A stretch of 64,000 bases of DNA from Chryseobacterium sp. MFBS3-17 (lineage in GTDB: Bacteria; Bacteroidota; Bacteroidia; Flavobacteriales; Weeksellaceae): NCBI RefSeq assembly GCF_020687745.1, contig NZ_JAJEWK010000002.1, positions 1 through 64,000 on the forward strand, in the 5' to 3' direction. A program made the translations under genes and the position numbers. The notes under the pieces were generated by a model. That model did no database searches, had not been told where the DNA came from, and was given only the letters and a program-made list of their open reading frames with translations. Below are positions 1 through 7,465 of this stretch, in pieces; position 1 is the stretch's first letter; each line of letters opens with the position of its first letter.

Positions 1-1
1 T

Positions 2-32
2 AGTCCTTAACTCCTCCGGAGATTTTTTTTTG
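2..32 (+). terminator. possible short intrinsic terminator at left edge
   Basis: A short GC-rich hairpin (CTCC, loop TCC, GGAG) is followed by nine T residues. It would end a plus-strand gene lying outside the window. The stem is only 4 bp, so support is weak. Confidence 0.3.
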
Positions 33-340
33 TAGCCATTTTATATGTTTTTTAGGGTTTAATAAAAACAAAATTACTAAAACGGCGAATGGGAAAGCTA
101 CCGGAGGTTTAGTTCAACAGTGTATTTGCAAAAAACGGGGTGAAGTTTTCCTTTGAGAATTTATTTTTAATATCCGCAAAAATGCTTTTCATCTTTCTTT
201 TTTTTCTTAATTTAGAAATCTGAAAAAGCATTTTGCTCCAGGCGGTATTCTTTCCACTTTTGGTTTGCAGTAGCCCGTTCTTCGCAAATACTTTTTCGTT
301 AGCCGTAATACAATTCAAGACACATAGAATATCAAAATAA

Positions 341-373
341 TAAACGCTGATTCCTTTTTGAAATCAGCGTTTA
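341..373 (-). terminator. intrinsic terminator of the cold-shock gene
   Basis: A perfect 12-bp inverted repeat (TAAACGCTGATT at 341-352, AATCAGCGTTTA at 362-373) with a 9-nt loop lies downstream of the minus-strand cold-shock gene. T-rich sequence follows in that direction. It could work both ways. Positions 1-340 otherwise hold no gene I can support. Confidence 0.7.
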
Positions 374-443
374 TTTAAATACTTTAAAATCACATTAGGA
401 TTTGATTGGTTTTTAACCACAATCCATTGACTTTAAACTATAA

Positions 444-635
444 TTAAATTCTTCTTACTTTAACAGCCGCCAAGCCTTTCTGACCTTGTTCTGTATGGAA
501 AGAAACTTTATCACCTTCTCTGATATCATCTATCAAATTTGAAGTATGAACAAAAATTTCTTTACCTGTTTCTTGAATTGTAATAAATCCAAAACCTTTT
601 GAATCATTAAAAAATTTCACTGTACCTTCTTGCAT
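444..635 (-). CDS. cold-shock protein, CspA family
   Basis: This 63-residue protein is a single cold-shock domain and binds single-stranded nucleic acid, usually as an RNA chaperone in the cytoplasm. The RNP1 motif KGFGFI (residues 13-18) and RNP2 motif IFVHTS (27-32) are intact, and length matches the family (about 63-70 residues). The gene stands alone: a strong hairpin terminator lies downstream and about 245 nt of untranslated leader lies upstream. Such long leaders are typical of cold-inducible csp mRNAs, so post-transcriptional temperature control is likely but inferred. The family call is firm; which paralogue it is cannot be told. Confidence 0.96.
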   Translation of the reverse strand: MQEGTVKFFNDSKGFGFITIQETGKEIFVHTSNLIDDIREGDKVSFHTEQGQKGLAAVKVRRI

Positions 636-795
636 AATAATTACTTTTATAAGAGAATTTATTATTTTAAACTCTCATATTCTTATCAACTTAACGTGTG
701 ATATTTAACGTTTAATAAAATGAGACTAAAATCAATAATAAATTGAATATATTGAAAGTAAAAATCAAAAGGGGGTAAAATACAGTAATTTAAGA

Positions 796-844
796 AGTGT
801 TTGGCTTGGCACCAAAAATTTAAAAATAAAGTAAATCAAACACT
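796..844 (-). promoter_or_regulatory. inverted repeat in the csp 5' leader
   Basis: AGTGTTTG at 796-803 and CAAACACT at 837-844 form a perfect 8-bp inverted repeat around a 33-nt AT-rich loop. It lies within the inferred untranslated leader of the minus-strand cold-shock gene. A structured leader of this kind could act as an RNA thermosensor, as known for cspA in other bacteria. The function is inferred only from position. Confidence 0.45.
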
Positions 845-884
845 CTAGTTTGTAACTTATAATATATCATCTCTGATATTAGTG

Positions 885-916
885 CAAATATACTAAAATA
901 AAATTACTCTTGCAAA
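885..916 (-). promoter_or_regulatory. Bacteroidota-type promoter of the csp gene
   Basis: On the minus strand a TTTG (-33 box, 913-916) is separated by exactly 20 nt from TATATTTG (-7 box, 885-892). This is a near-perfect match to the Bacteroidota consensus. Transcription from here would give a leader of about 245 nt before the csp start codon at 635. Confidence 0.7.
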
Positions 917-961
917 TAAATTAAATAAAGGTTGTTTATCATTAAAAATCAATTTGTACTA

Positions 962-989
962 CAGCTAACAATGGTCGCCGTTGCACAAC
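962..989 (-). repeat. cassette-boundary-like motif, minus orientation
   Basis: Read on the minus strand, GTTGTGCAAC (980-989) is followed 10 nt later by GTTAGCTG (962-969). The same two words, in the same order, flank 1309-1452 on the plus strand. The ends resemble the RYYYAAC and GTTRRRY cores of integron attC sites, each with about one mismatch. No integrase is present. The stretch 990-1308 between the two copies contains no supported gene. Confidence 0.4.
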
Positions 990-1308
990 CCCAATTTTCT
1001 GCAAATAATGGCCAAAATGTGTAAAATATGACCTCTTCAGAAGCGATTTTGGGGAGGTTTTGATTTACGGTGGGAAAATTATTCGGGATTTCAGGTGGGC
1101 TTATACGCGGGCTGTAACGGTTCTGATGAGATGGTTCTGGCAAAACCACAAATTCATCCCTGGTACGGGTAGAATTTGGGCATTTCGGTGAACTTTTCGG
1201 GTAATACAATAAATCATTACCATAACCAACTGGATAACAATGTTTTACACGATTATTTTCAACAAAAACCCGTCGCCATCAAAAAATTAGTTTAACTTTG
1301 GAAAAGGA

Positions 1309-1452
1309 GTTGTGCAACAAGCACAAGGGTTTGGCGTCATGCGGGGTTCAGTGGTTAAATTCAAGTTCAGTTCTTCGATTGAACTTTTGTGCAAAACTGA
1401 ACATTTGTGCTTCGATTTCCGCTCCTTCGCCAAGCTGCCGAACCGTTAGCTG
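1309..1452 (+). repeat. cassette-boundary-like (attC-like) element upstream of GNAT gene
   Basis: The element starts with GTTGTGCAAC (1309-1318) and ends with GTTAGCTG (1445-1452). Just inside, TTTGGCG and CGCCAAG can pair, and the middle contains a further inverted repeat (AAGTTCA/TGAACTT). This is the architecture of a foldable recombination site of about 144 nt. The same end motifs occur in the opposite orientation at 962-989. The element is open in one reading frame, so automatic start calling can wrongly extend the next gene through it. Confidence 0.45.
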
Positions 1453-1486
1453 CAACCTTATCAAAACTGCGACCAACAAAGATAGA

Positions 1487-2005
1487 ATGGAAAATATTGA
1501 CATTGAGAAAGTAGCAATAAATGACATTGACCAATTACAAAAAATTGGACGACAAACTTTTTACGAAACATTTTCTGAAAGTAACACCGAAGAAAATATG
1601 GAAAGTTATTTAGAAAATGGTTTTTCGACTGACAAATTAAAAACTGAACTTAATGACAAAAACGCAGAATTTTATTTTGCGAAAATTGACGAAAAAATAA
1701 TTGGATATTTAAAACTGAACTTCGGACAATCTCAAACCGAACTAAAAGACGACAAAGCTCTTGAAATTGAGAGAATTTATGTGCTTAAAGAGTTTCACGG
1801 AAAAAAAGTTGGACAAGTGCTGTATGAGAAAGCAATGCAGATTGCCGAAGATAGAAAAGTGAATTATGTATGGCTGGGAGTTTGGGAAGAAAACCCAAGA
1901 GCCATCCGCTTTTATCAGAAAAATGGATTTGTAGAATTTGACAAACACATTTTTAGATTAGGAGATGATGAACAGACTGATATAATGATGAAAAAGTTTT
2001 TGTAA
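1487..2005 (+). CDS. GNAT family N-acetyltransferase
   Basis: This 172-residue protein has the GNAT fold, which transfers an acyl group from acyl-CoA to an amine; the substrate is unknown. Motif A is seen as LEIERIYVL...HGKKVGQVLYEKA (about residues 92-116), the acetyl-CoA pyrophosphate loop. Motif B is WLGVWEENPRAIRFYQKNGF (about 129-148). I chose the ATG at 1487 because the 63 codons upstream are the translated boundary repeat, rich in Cys and Ser and unlike a GNAT N-terminus. The gene is markedly AT-rich compared with the genes after 3041 and sits next to gene debris, which suggests recent acquisition. Confidence 0.88.
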   Translation: MENIDIEKVAINDIDQLQKIGRQTFYETFSESNTEENMESYLENGFSTDKLKTELNDKNAEFYFAKIDEKIIGYLKLNFGQSQTELKDDKALEIERIYVLKEFHGKKVGQVLYEKAMQIAEDRKVNYVWLGVWEENPRAIRFYQKNGFVEFDKHIFRLGDDEQTDIMMKKFL

Positions 2006-2006
2006 A

Positions 2007-2159
2007 AAACTATTTATAGGAGTTGCGGATGCAATAGGTGCAGCCGCTGGTGCTGTCGCAGGTTCTGCTACAGTTATAGGTGGTATAGCGGGTGGAATTG
2101 TTGGTGGAAGTGCTGCTAGTGCAGGATTTGCAAAAGCATGGGATTTGTTTGCAGAATAA
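2007..2159 (+). pseudogene. 5'-truncated glycine-zipper protein fragment
   Basis: One frame immediately after the GNAT stop encodes about 50 residues ending at TAA 2157-2159. It is dominated by Gly and Ala in a glycine-zipper pattern (GVADAIGAAAGAVAG, GGIAGGIVGG). Stops lie just upstream in the same frame and there is no credible start codon, so the front of the gene is missing. Such C-terminal tails occur in small membrane-active or bacteriocin-like proteins, but the function cannot be assigned. The junction with the GNAT gene looks like a recombination or deletion scar. Confidence 0.6.
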
Positions 2160-2168
2160 ATTATTCTT

Positions 2169-2702
2169 ATGAAAATATTTAGTTGCATCCTATTGTTTAT
2201 AGTTTGTCATAGTTCATTACATTCACAGACTACAGAAGATTGGAATTCTATTTCATCAGGAAAATGGGCCTTTGAAGTGAATCCTAGTTTGTTTGTGCTA
2301 AATTACAAATTGGATTTTTTTCTTTCATCTGATGATAAAAAATATTCAATAAATGAAATTTTGAAAAGTAAAAATTTAGATGTTGATGAGGGAAATGCAC
2401 AAAAATTTAAACATGGTGATACTTTTTATTTAGTTACTAATTTTAAGAAAAAGTATAGAATATTTAGGATATTAAAAGAAAGGGATCGATATTATTTATT
2501 GTGCAGTGAGGATGAAAAAATATGTGATTGCAAGCAAAATAGTTTTATTTATTTTAAAAATAAGAATATTTTGCAAAGAGTCGAAAAACCTTTTTCATTT
2601 TCACTAAAAAATAATTTGATGGATAGATTACAAACGCAAAATATCCAGATACCTAGTAATACCGACACAATGTCTTATTGTGAAGTTTTAGAGTCTCTTT
2701 AG
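2169..2702 (+). CDS. exported protein of unknown function
   Basis: This 177-residue protein has a clear N-terminal signal peptide (hydrophobic residues about 3-17, likely cleavage after SLHSQ). The mature part is rich in Lys, Asn and Asp, with a small Cys cluster (CSEDEKICDCKQ near residues 114-125). I recognise no family. It begins 9 nt after the glycine-zipper remnant and ends just before a strong terminator. Its composition is very AT-rich, matching the GNAT gene and not the chromosomal genes to its right. It may be an orphaned partner of the broken upstream gene; this is inference. Confidence 0.6.
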   Translation: MKIFSCILLFIVCHSSLHSQTTEDWNSISSGKWAFEVNPSLFVLNYKLDFFLSSDDKKYSINEILKSKNLDVDEGNAQKFKHGDTFYLVTNFKKKYRIFRILKERDRYYLLCSEDEKICDCKQNSFIYFKNKNILQRVEKPFSFSLKNNLMDRLQTQNIQIPSNTDTMSYCEVLESL

Positions 2703-2731
2703 TATTCAAATATAAAAGAGTGTATTAAATG

Positions 2732-2757
2732 AGCACGACTTGATCGTGCTTTTTTTC
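2732..2757 (+). terminator. intrinsic terminator
   Basis: The stem AGCACGA (2732-2738)/TCGTGCT (2744-2750) has a 5-nt loop and is followed by a run of T. It ends the transcription unit of the exported protein and marks the right end of the AT-rich block. Confidence 0.85.
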
Positions 2758-2806
2758 CAAAGTTAAAGTTAATACTCCAATTTTAACCTGTCTGAAAAAA
2801 GCAGCC

Positions 2807-2938
2807 ATGTACCGACTTCTAACTGGACTGGAATCTGCACAATATGGAAACGTAATAGTGACGTTAATCTCTGCAGTACTCCTTTCATTAGTCGTGACAC
2901 CGCTGATAATGAAAATTATAAAACCGGCGACTGGATAG
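2807..2938 (+). pseudogene. 43-codon remnant encoding one transmembrane helix
   Basis: An open frame of 43 codons encodes a soluble start and then a hydrophobic helix (VIVTLISAVLLSLVVTPLIM) ending in a short basic tail. The pattern looks like the last helix of a polytopic transporter, with the rest lost. A terminator follows directly at 2951-2970, as expected for the true 3' end of a gene. It could instead be a genuine one-helix small protein. The rest of 2703-3040 holds only the two terminators and a promoter. Confidence 0.4.
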
Positions 2939-2950
2939 AAGTAATGCTTC

Positions 2951-2972
2951 CCGGTTTTTCAAACCGGCTTTT
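2951..2972 (+). terminator. intrinsic terminator
   Basis: CCGGTTT (2951-2957) and AAACCGG (2961-2967) form a 7-bp stem with a TTC loop, followed by CTTTT. It lies 12 nt after the stop of the one-helix remnant. Confidence 0.65.
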
Positions 2973-2995
2973 AACAACGATTCGCCAAAATATCC

Positions 2996-3003
2996 TATTT
3001 TTG
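2996..3003 (+). promoter_or_regulatory. -7 box upstream of glycosyltransferase gene
   Basis: TATTTTTG fits the TAnnTTTG consensus and lies 37 nt before the ATG at 3041. No clear -33 TTTG was seen. Confidence 0.45.
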
Positions 3004-3040
3004 TGTAGCTCGCCCAGAAGCAGCGCCGCTAAAGCAGTTT

Positions 3041-4165
3041 ATGTCCCGCATTTTATTTTTAACCACCGCACACCAGTATGACGACGACCGGATTTTTTAT
3101 CATCAGGCGCAGGAACTGCACGCCCGCGGTCATCAGGTGAAAATATGTAGCCTATCTTCTGTGTTTACTGGAACTCTGGCCGGCATTGAAATTGAATCCC
3201 GGGAGATGCTCCATTTGCCGGTACAGGAAAAAATATCAATTTTGCGCGAAATCTGTGCTGATTTTATGCCGCAATGCATCATCTGCTCAGAGCCTCTGGC
3301 AGTCGTGGCTGCCCGTCAGTTCGCCCGAAAGCATACCGCCACCGTCATCTATGACATTACAGAATGGTATCCCTCTCAGCGCATGCTACAGCGTTATCCG
3401 CACCCTGCGAAAATCTTCCACTTCTTCCGCTTCTTCCTGATTCATCTCTATGCCGGAGCCGTGAGCAACCGGCTGATTTTTGGCGAAAAATACAAGCAGT
3501 TCCCCCTGAAACAGTTGTTTCTCTGGAAGAAAAGTTTGCGTTCCACTTATTATCCGGATCAGAAGTATATTTCACCCGCAGTAAAACCGCTTACGCCCGG
3601 CGAAATCACCCTGGCCTATACCGGTTCCTTCAGTCGGGAGAAAGGCATTGAACAGTTTTTTGAAGCGGCAGATGTCTTCAGGAAAAACCGTCCGGACATC
3701 CGGACCCAATTATTACTGGTGGGATTCCGGGAGAAGGGCGGGGATTATTTTGAAGCGCTTCTGGGTAAGTACAAATGGGAATCCCTCATTATAAAACCAC
3801 CGGCGGCATTCGAAGATTTTACGGATTCGTACGCAGAAGCGGATCTCTGTTTTGATCTGAGACCGGCAACTTTTGAAAATCACCATTGCCTGCCCATCAA
3901 ATTGTTTTATTACCTGGGTTCCGGCAAACCGGTGATTTACAGTGATTTGAAGGCGATTAGAAAGGAAGCGCCTGTGCATCAGTTCGGATTTCTGGCAGAT
4001 CCTGGAAATGCTGAGGAAATTGCGGCGAAAATTGCGTGGTATGTAGATCATCCGGATCAGTATCTGGCACACGCTCGTGCCGCTCGTCAGCTGTTCCTGG
4101 AAAAGTTTCACCGGGGAATCCTGCACAAGGATTTTGTGGAATTTGTAGAACAGGCAATTCCGTAA
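3041..4165 (+). CDS. glycosyltransferase family 4-like protein
   Basis: This 374-residue protein has the two-domain GT-B layout of retaining sugar transferases. The C-terminal half opens with AYTGSFSREKGIEQFFEAA (about residues 190-208), where an activated sugar donor normally binds. It then has a donor-site region with the FENHHCLPIKLFYYLGSGKPV stretch (about 281-301), typical of GT4. The first half begins with the usual ILFLTTAHQYDDDRIFYHQA motif for a transferase that acts on a lipid-linked or glycan acceptor. It is followed 3 nt later by a flippase gene, so the two probably assemble and export a surface glycan. The exact sugar and acceptor are unknown. Confidence 0.88.
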   Translation: MSRILFLTTAHQYDDDRIFYHQAQELHARGHQVKICSLSSVFTGTLAGIEIESREMLHLPVQEKISILREICADFMPQCIICSEPLAVVAARQFARKHTATVIYDITEWYPSQRMLQRYPHPAKIFHFFRFFLIHLYAGAVSNRLIFGEKYKQFPLKQLFLWKKSLRSTYYPDQKYISPAVKPLTPGEITLAYTGSFSREKGIEQFFEAADVFRKNRPDIRTQLLLVGFREKGGDYFEALLGKYKWESLIIKPPAAFEDFTDSYAEADLCFDLRPATFENHHCLPIKLFYYLGSGKPVIYSDLKAIRKEAPVHQFGFLADPGNAEEIAAKIAWYVDHPDQYLAHARAARQLFLEKFHRGILHKDFVEFVEQAIP

Positions 4166-4168
4166 CCT

Positions 4169-5422
4169 ATGAGCAGGACTTTTATACACACCTTTCTGGC
4201 GCGGGCACTGATCATTGTCCTCAGCTTTGCCATCATCATCTGCACCACCAATATCTGGGGCAGCGAAGGCAAAGGCATTATTTCAATGCTGATTGCAGAT
4301 CTGGCCATCATCGGGTTTGTGAGCAATGTTTTCGTGGGCGGCAGCATGACGTATTTTGCATCCCGCCACCGTACAGAGCAGATTGTTCTGTATGCGTATC
4401 TGTGGTCGGCAGTAGTGGGACTGGCGGTTCCGGTGGTATTTCACACTCTCATTCATGAAGTGTATGACCTCACGTATTTGATGGTACTTTCGGTGCTTTT
4501 TGCGCTATTTACGGCCAATATCAACCTCTTTATTGGTCAGCAGAAAATCCGGTGGTTTAATGTCTATTCCATTCTTCAACAGGCCGGGCACCTGCTCTTC
4601 ATGCTTTTTTTGGTTTTTGGGCTGCAGATTCGTGAGGTGGATGCCTATTTTCAGTCGCTGGTGCTCTGTTATGCGCTTTTGTTTGTGCTGAGTTCCGTTC
4701 AGTTGCTCAGGAAGATGAAGTTTTCTGCCCTCAGTTTTTCGGGTAAAATCATCGCCAGTATGTTTTCATACGGCTGGAAATCCCAATTGAGTGCCTTTAT
4801 GCAGTTTCTCAATTACCGGCTCTCTTTTTATTTCCTTGAATTTTTCCGGGGAATGGGCAGCGTGGGGGTGTTTTCTGTAGGTGTAGCGCTTTCTGAGGCC
4901 ATCTGGGCGGTGAGCAGAAGTTTATCCCTGATTTTATATGCAAAAGTGGTCAATAGCGAAGACGAAAAGGAATCCCTGAAACAAACCAGAATTTCCCTGA
5001 AACTGAGTTTTGTGATTACCTTATTTTTTATCCTGATTATTTTCCTGATTCCGGCGCAGGTGTATACCTTAATTTTCGGTGCGGAATTCCATGAGGCCAA
5101 AATGATTTTTATGCTGCTGTCTCCCGGGATTCTGGCCATTGCGGTGAGTAACATCATTGGACATTATTTTGCGGGTATCAATGCGCTGGGCATTCTGAAT
5201 GTGAAATCTCTCGCCGGCCTGGCGGTTACGGCGGTGGCCTCTTATTTTATGATTCCGCGGTGGGGCGTAGCGGGTGCATGTGTGGCAACCACGTTATCGT
5301 ACTGCGTGTCATCCGGCATTTTATTGTTTAAATTTTACCGCATCACACATTTCAGTGTGAGAGATTTTGTACTTACCCGCGCAGAATGGCGGCTGGTGAT
5401 AAGAAAATTCCGCCGTCATTAA
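4169..5422 (+). CDS. polysaccharide flippase (Wzx/MOP-like membrane protein)
   Basis: This 417-residue integral membrane protein has roughly twelve hydrophobic segments spread along its whole length, as in MOP-superfamily lipid-linked oligosaccharide flippases. It probably turns an undecaprenyl-linked oligosaccharide across the inner membrane. The loop IWGSEGKGIISM (about residues 29-40) after the first helix resembles the conserved start of these proteins. Only 3 nt separate it from the upstream glycosyltransferase, so they are cotranscribed. The substrate is unknown, and no polymerase gene lies beside it. Confidence 0.82.
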   Translation: MSRTFIHTFLARALIIVLSFAIIICTTNIWGSEGKGIISMLIADLAIIGFVSNVFVGGSMTYFASRHRTEQIVLYAYLWSAVVGLAVPVVFHTLIHEVYDLTYLMVLSVLFALFTANINLFIGQQKIRWFNVYSILQQAGHLLFMLFLVFGLQIREVDAYFQSLVLCYALLFVLSSVQLLRKMKFSALSFSGKIIASMFSYGWKSQLSAFMQFLNYRLSFYFLEFFRGMGSVGVFSVGVALSEAIWAVSRSLSLILYAKVVNSEDEKESLKQTRISLKLSFVITLFFILIIFLIPAQVYTLIFGAEFHEAKMIFMLLSPGILAIAVSNIIGHYFAGINALGILNVKSLAGLAVTAVASYFMIPRWGVAGACVATTLSYCVSSGILLFKFYRITHFSVRDFVLTRAEWRLVIRKFRRH

Positions 5423-5466
5423 CGCAGGAAATGCCGGATATTTGATGGCCGAAAGGTTCAATTTTC

Positions 5467-5474
5467 TATCTTTG
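5467..5474 (+). promoter_or_regulatory. -7 box, 4 nt before the start codon (predicted leaderless mRNA)
   Basis: TATCTTTG lies 4 nt before the ATG at 5479, with TTTG at 5441-5444 as a possible -33 box 22 nt upstream. Transcription would begin at or beside the start codon. Confidence 0.65.
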
Positions 5475-5478
5475 TTTC

Positions 5479-5979
5479 ATGAAAAATCTTTTTTTCTCCT
5501 TCCTCGTACTGGGAACAGCCGTTCTTTCCTGCCGTCAGGATACAGATGAACTGCAGCGCATAGATCAGGTGGTACATCTTTATATAGATTCACTGGGTCA
5601 GGACATGCTGAATTCCAAAATTCCGGGATCATACTTCTCGGTAACCATGAACGATGTGGATGGCCAGACCGATAATGCTCCGGTAGCAGTGAGTTTAAGA
5701 AAAAATGAAGATACCCTGACCTATATTCAGTATACTGCCGGAGCAACCCGCATATTGACCGATTCTGTGAGTCCGGAACAGAAAACCTACCGCTCCCGCA
5801 TTGCCCTGAACATGACCCGGCGCATTAATGACAGTACCACCGCGCTGACCAGTGATACGCTGGTACTGAATTACTTGTATACCGCTCAGGTTTTTCAACT
5901 TTCATCTGCCTTATACAATAATGTACAGGTCTTTACCAAAGCAGACGGCCAGCCAAATGTGATTCAAATCCATAAATAG
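5479..5979 (+). CDS. lipoprotein of unknown function
   Basis: This 166-residue protein has a lipoprotein signal peptide with the lipobox VLSC at residues 15-18, so it is predicted to be anchored to a membrane after export. The mature part is hydrophilic and rich in Thr and Asp, with several likely beta strands. I recognise no family. It has its own promoter box just before its start codon and is separate from the flippase operon. The start codon is well fixed by the signal peptide. Confidence 0.8.
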   Translation: MKNLFFSFLVLGTAVLSCRQDTDELQRIDQVVHLYIDSLGQDMLNSKIPGSYFSVTMNDVDGQTDNAPVAVSLRKNEDTLTYIQYTAGATRILTDSVSPEQKTYRSRIALNMTRRINDSTTALTSDTLVLNYLYTAQVFQLSSALYNNVQVFTKADGQPNVIQIHK

Positions 5980-6003
5980 GCGTTTCGGCAAGCAGAAAAA
6001 TTG

Positions 6004-6011
6004 TAAATTTG
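6004..6011 (+). promoter_or_regulatory. -7 box of serS
   Basis: TAAATTTG matches TAnnTTTG and lies about 90 nt before the serS start, giving an untranslated leader. No recognised T-box or other riboswitch was seen in that leader. Confidence 0.5.
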
Positions 6012-6102
6012 CACGAATGGTGAAAAATAGTGCCTTTGCCTGATTTTCTGCAGGTCACGGGCTGTTATTCCCTATAATAATCACTCATCAATACGATTTT
6101 AG

Positions 6103-7374
6103 ATGTTACAGGTTAATTTTTTGCGCGATAATAAAGAGCGCATTTCCGAAGGTTTAGTTAAAAGAAACTTCAAAGAGCTGCATTTGGTAGACGATGCCAT
6201 TGCTGCTGATGATGAACGAAAAAAGTATCAGTTCGGGCTGGATCAGAATCTGGCAGAGATGAATAAAATCTCGAAAGAAATCGGGATGCTGATGAAGGAG
6301 GGCAAAAGAGAAGAAGCAGAAGCTGCCAAGGCAAAAACGGCTGAGTACAAGGAAAATTCACAACAACTGCAGCAGAAACTGAAAGAAACCGAATCCAGAC
6401 TTCAGGAAATTTTGTACCTGATTCCCAATATTCCCCACAGCAAAGTAGTAGCAGGAACCGCTGCAGAAGATAATGAAGTGGTGTACCAGTCTCATGATGT
6501 GGAAGGTCTGGGCGAAGGTGCCATCCCACACTGGGAACTGGCAAAGAAATACAACCTGATTGACTTTGAACTGGGCGTGAAAATTGCCGGAGCTGGTTTT
6601 CCGGTCTATCTGGGTAAAGGCGCGCGTCTGCAAAGAGCACTGGTGCAGTATTTTCTTGATAAAAACACCGACGCGGGATATCTGGAAGTGAATCCGCCGC
6701 ATGTGGTGAATGAAGCGTCAGGATACGGAACCGGACAGCTGCCGGATAAGGAAGGACAAATGTATTTTGTGAATGAAGACAATCTCTATCTTATTCCTAC
6801 CGCTGAAGTACCTGTGACCAATATTTACCGTGATGTGATTCTGGACGAAAAGGATCTTCCGGTTAAAAATACGGCATTCTCACAATGTTACCGTCGGGAA
6901 GCAGGCAGCTACGGGGCGCACGTTCGTGGCCTGAATCGTCTGCATCAGTTTGAAAAAGTGGAAATTGTACGCATAGAACATCCGGAAAAATCTTATGAAG
7001 CTCTGGAAGAAATGGTGCAGCACGTGAAAGGAATTCTGGAAGATCTGGAATTGCCGTTCCGCATCCTCAGACTTTGTGGTGGTGATATGGGCTTTACCTC
7101 TGCCATGACCTATGATTTTGAAGTGTGGAGCGCCGCTCAGGAGAAATGGCTGGAAGTAAGTTCTGTGTCCAATTTTGAAACCTTCCAGGCCAACCGTCTG
7201 AAATGCCGGTACAAAGGCAGTGAAGGCAAGGCACAACTGGTACACACCCTGAACGGATCTGCTATGGCACTGCCAAGGATTATGGCCGCGTTGCTGGAAA
7301 ATAATCAAACGGAAAACGGCATTAAAATTCCTGCAAAAGTGGCAGAATATGCCCGCTTTGATATGATCAGCTGA
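6103..7374 (+). CDS. serS: seryl-tRNA synthetase
   Basis: This 423-residue class II aminoacyl-tRNA synthetase charges tRNA-Ser (and tRNA-Sec where present) with serine in the cytoplasm. An N-terminal antiparallel coiled coil (about residues 30-105) grips the long variable arm of the tRNA. The catalytic core has motif 2 (FSQCYRREAGSYG followed by RGLNRLHQF, about 260-285) and motif 3 (LNGSAMALPRIMAALLENNQ, about 385-404). Length is normal for the family. The gene has its own promoter and a strong terminator, so it is monocistronic. Confidence 0.98.
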   Translation: MLQVNFLRDNKERISEGLVKRNFKELHLVDDAIAADDERKKYQFGLDQNLAEMNKISKEIGMLMKEGKREEAEAAKAKTAEYKENSQQLQQKLKETESRLQEILYLIPNIPHSKVVAGTAAEDNEVVYQSHDVEGLGEGAIPHWELAKKYNLIDFELGVKIAGAGFPVYLGKGARLQRALVQYFLDKNTDAGYLEVNPPHVVNEASGYGTGQLPDKEGQMYFVNEDNLYLIPTAEVPVTNIYRDVILDEKDLPVKNTAFSQCYRREAGSYGAHVRGLNRLHQFEKVEIVRIEHPEKSYEALEEMVQHVKGILEDLELPFRILRLCGGDMGFTSAMTYDFEVWSAAQEKWLEVSSVSNFETFQANRLKCRYKGSEGKAQLVHTLNGSAMALPRIMAALLENNQTENGIKIPAKVAEYARFDMIS

Positions 7375-7401
7375 TTGACGATTATTTGATCTATACTATA
7401 T

Positions 7402-7432
7402 AATCCACCGCTTCAGCGGTGGATTTTTTTTT
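7402..7432 (+). terminator. intrinsic terminator of serS
   Basis: A perfect 10-bp stem (AATCCACCGC/GCGGTGGATT) with a TTCA loop is followed by a T run, 27 nt after the serS stop. Confidence 0.92.
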
Positions 7433-7465
7433 ATTTTGATAACGAACGGTCTCGTATGACTTGAT

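Noticed and set aside
109-318. 69-codon open frame on the minus strand upstream of the csp terminator
   Set aside because: Lys/Phe-rich translation of AT-rich DNA, no recognisable domain, no promoter box and no conserved start; likely chance.
949-1209. 86-codon open frame on the minus strand between the boundary motifs
   Set aside because: It ends inside the boundary motif and its composition is erratic (Pro, Asn, Ser rich); no family resemblance.
1309-1452. A true class 1-like integron attC site
   Set aside because: No integrase gene, each core has mismatches, and the copies are in opposite orientation; kept only as attC-like.
1298-2005. Longer GNAT start at 1298
   Set aside because: The extra 63 codons translate the boundary repeat and do not fit the GNAT fold; the ATG at 1487 gives normal family length.
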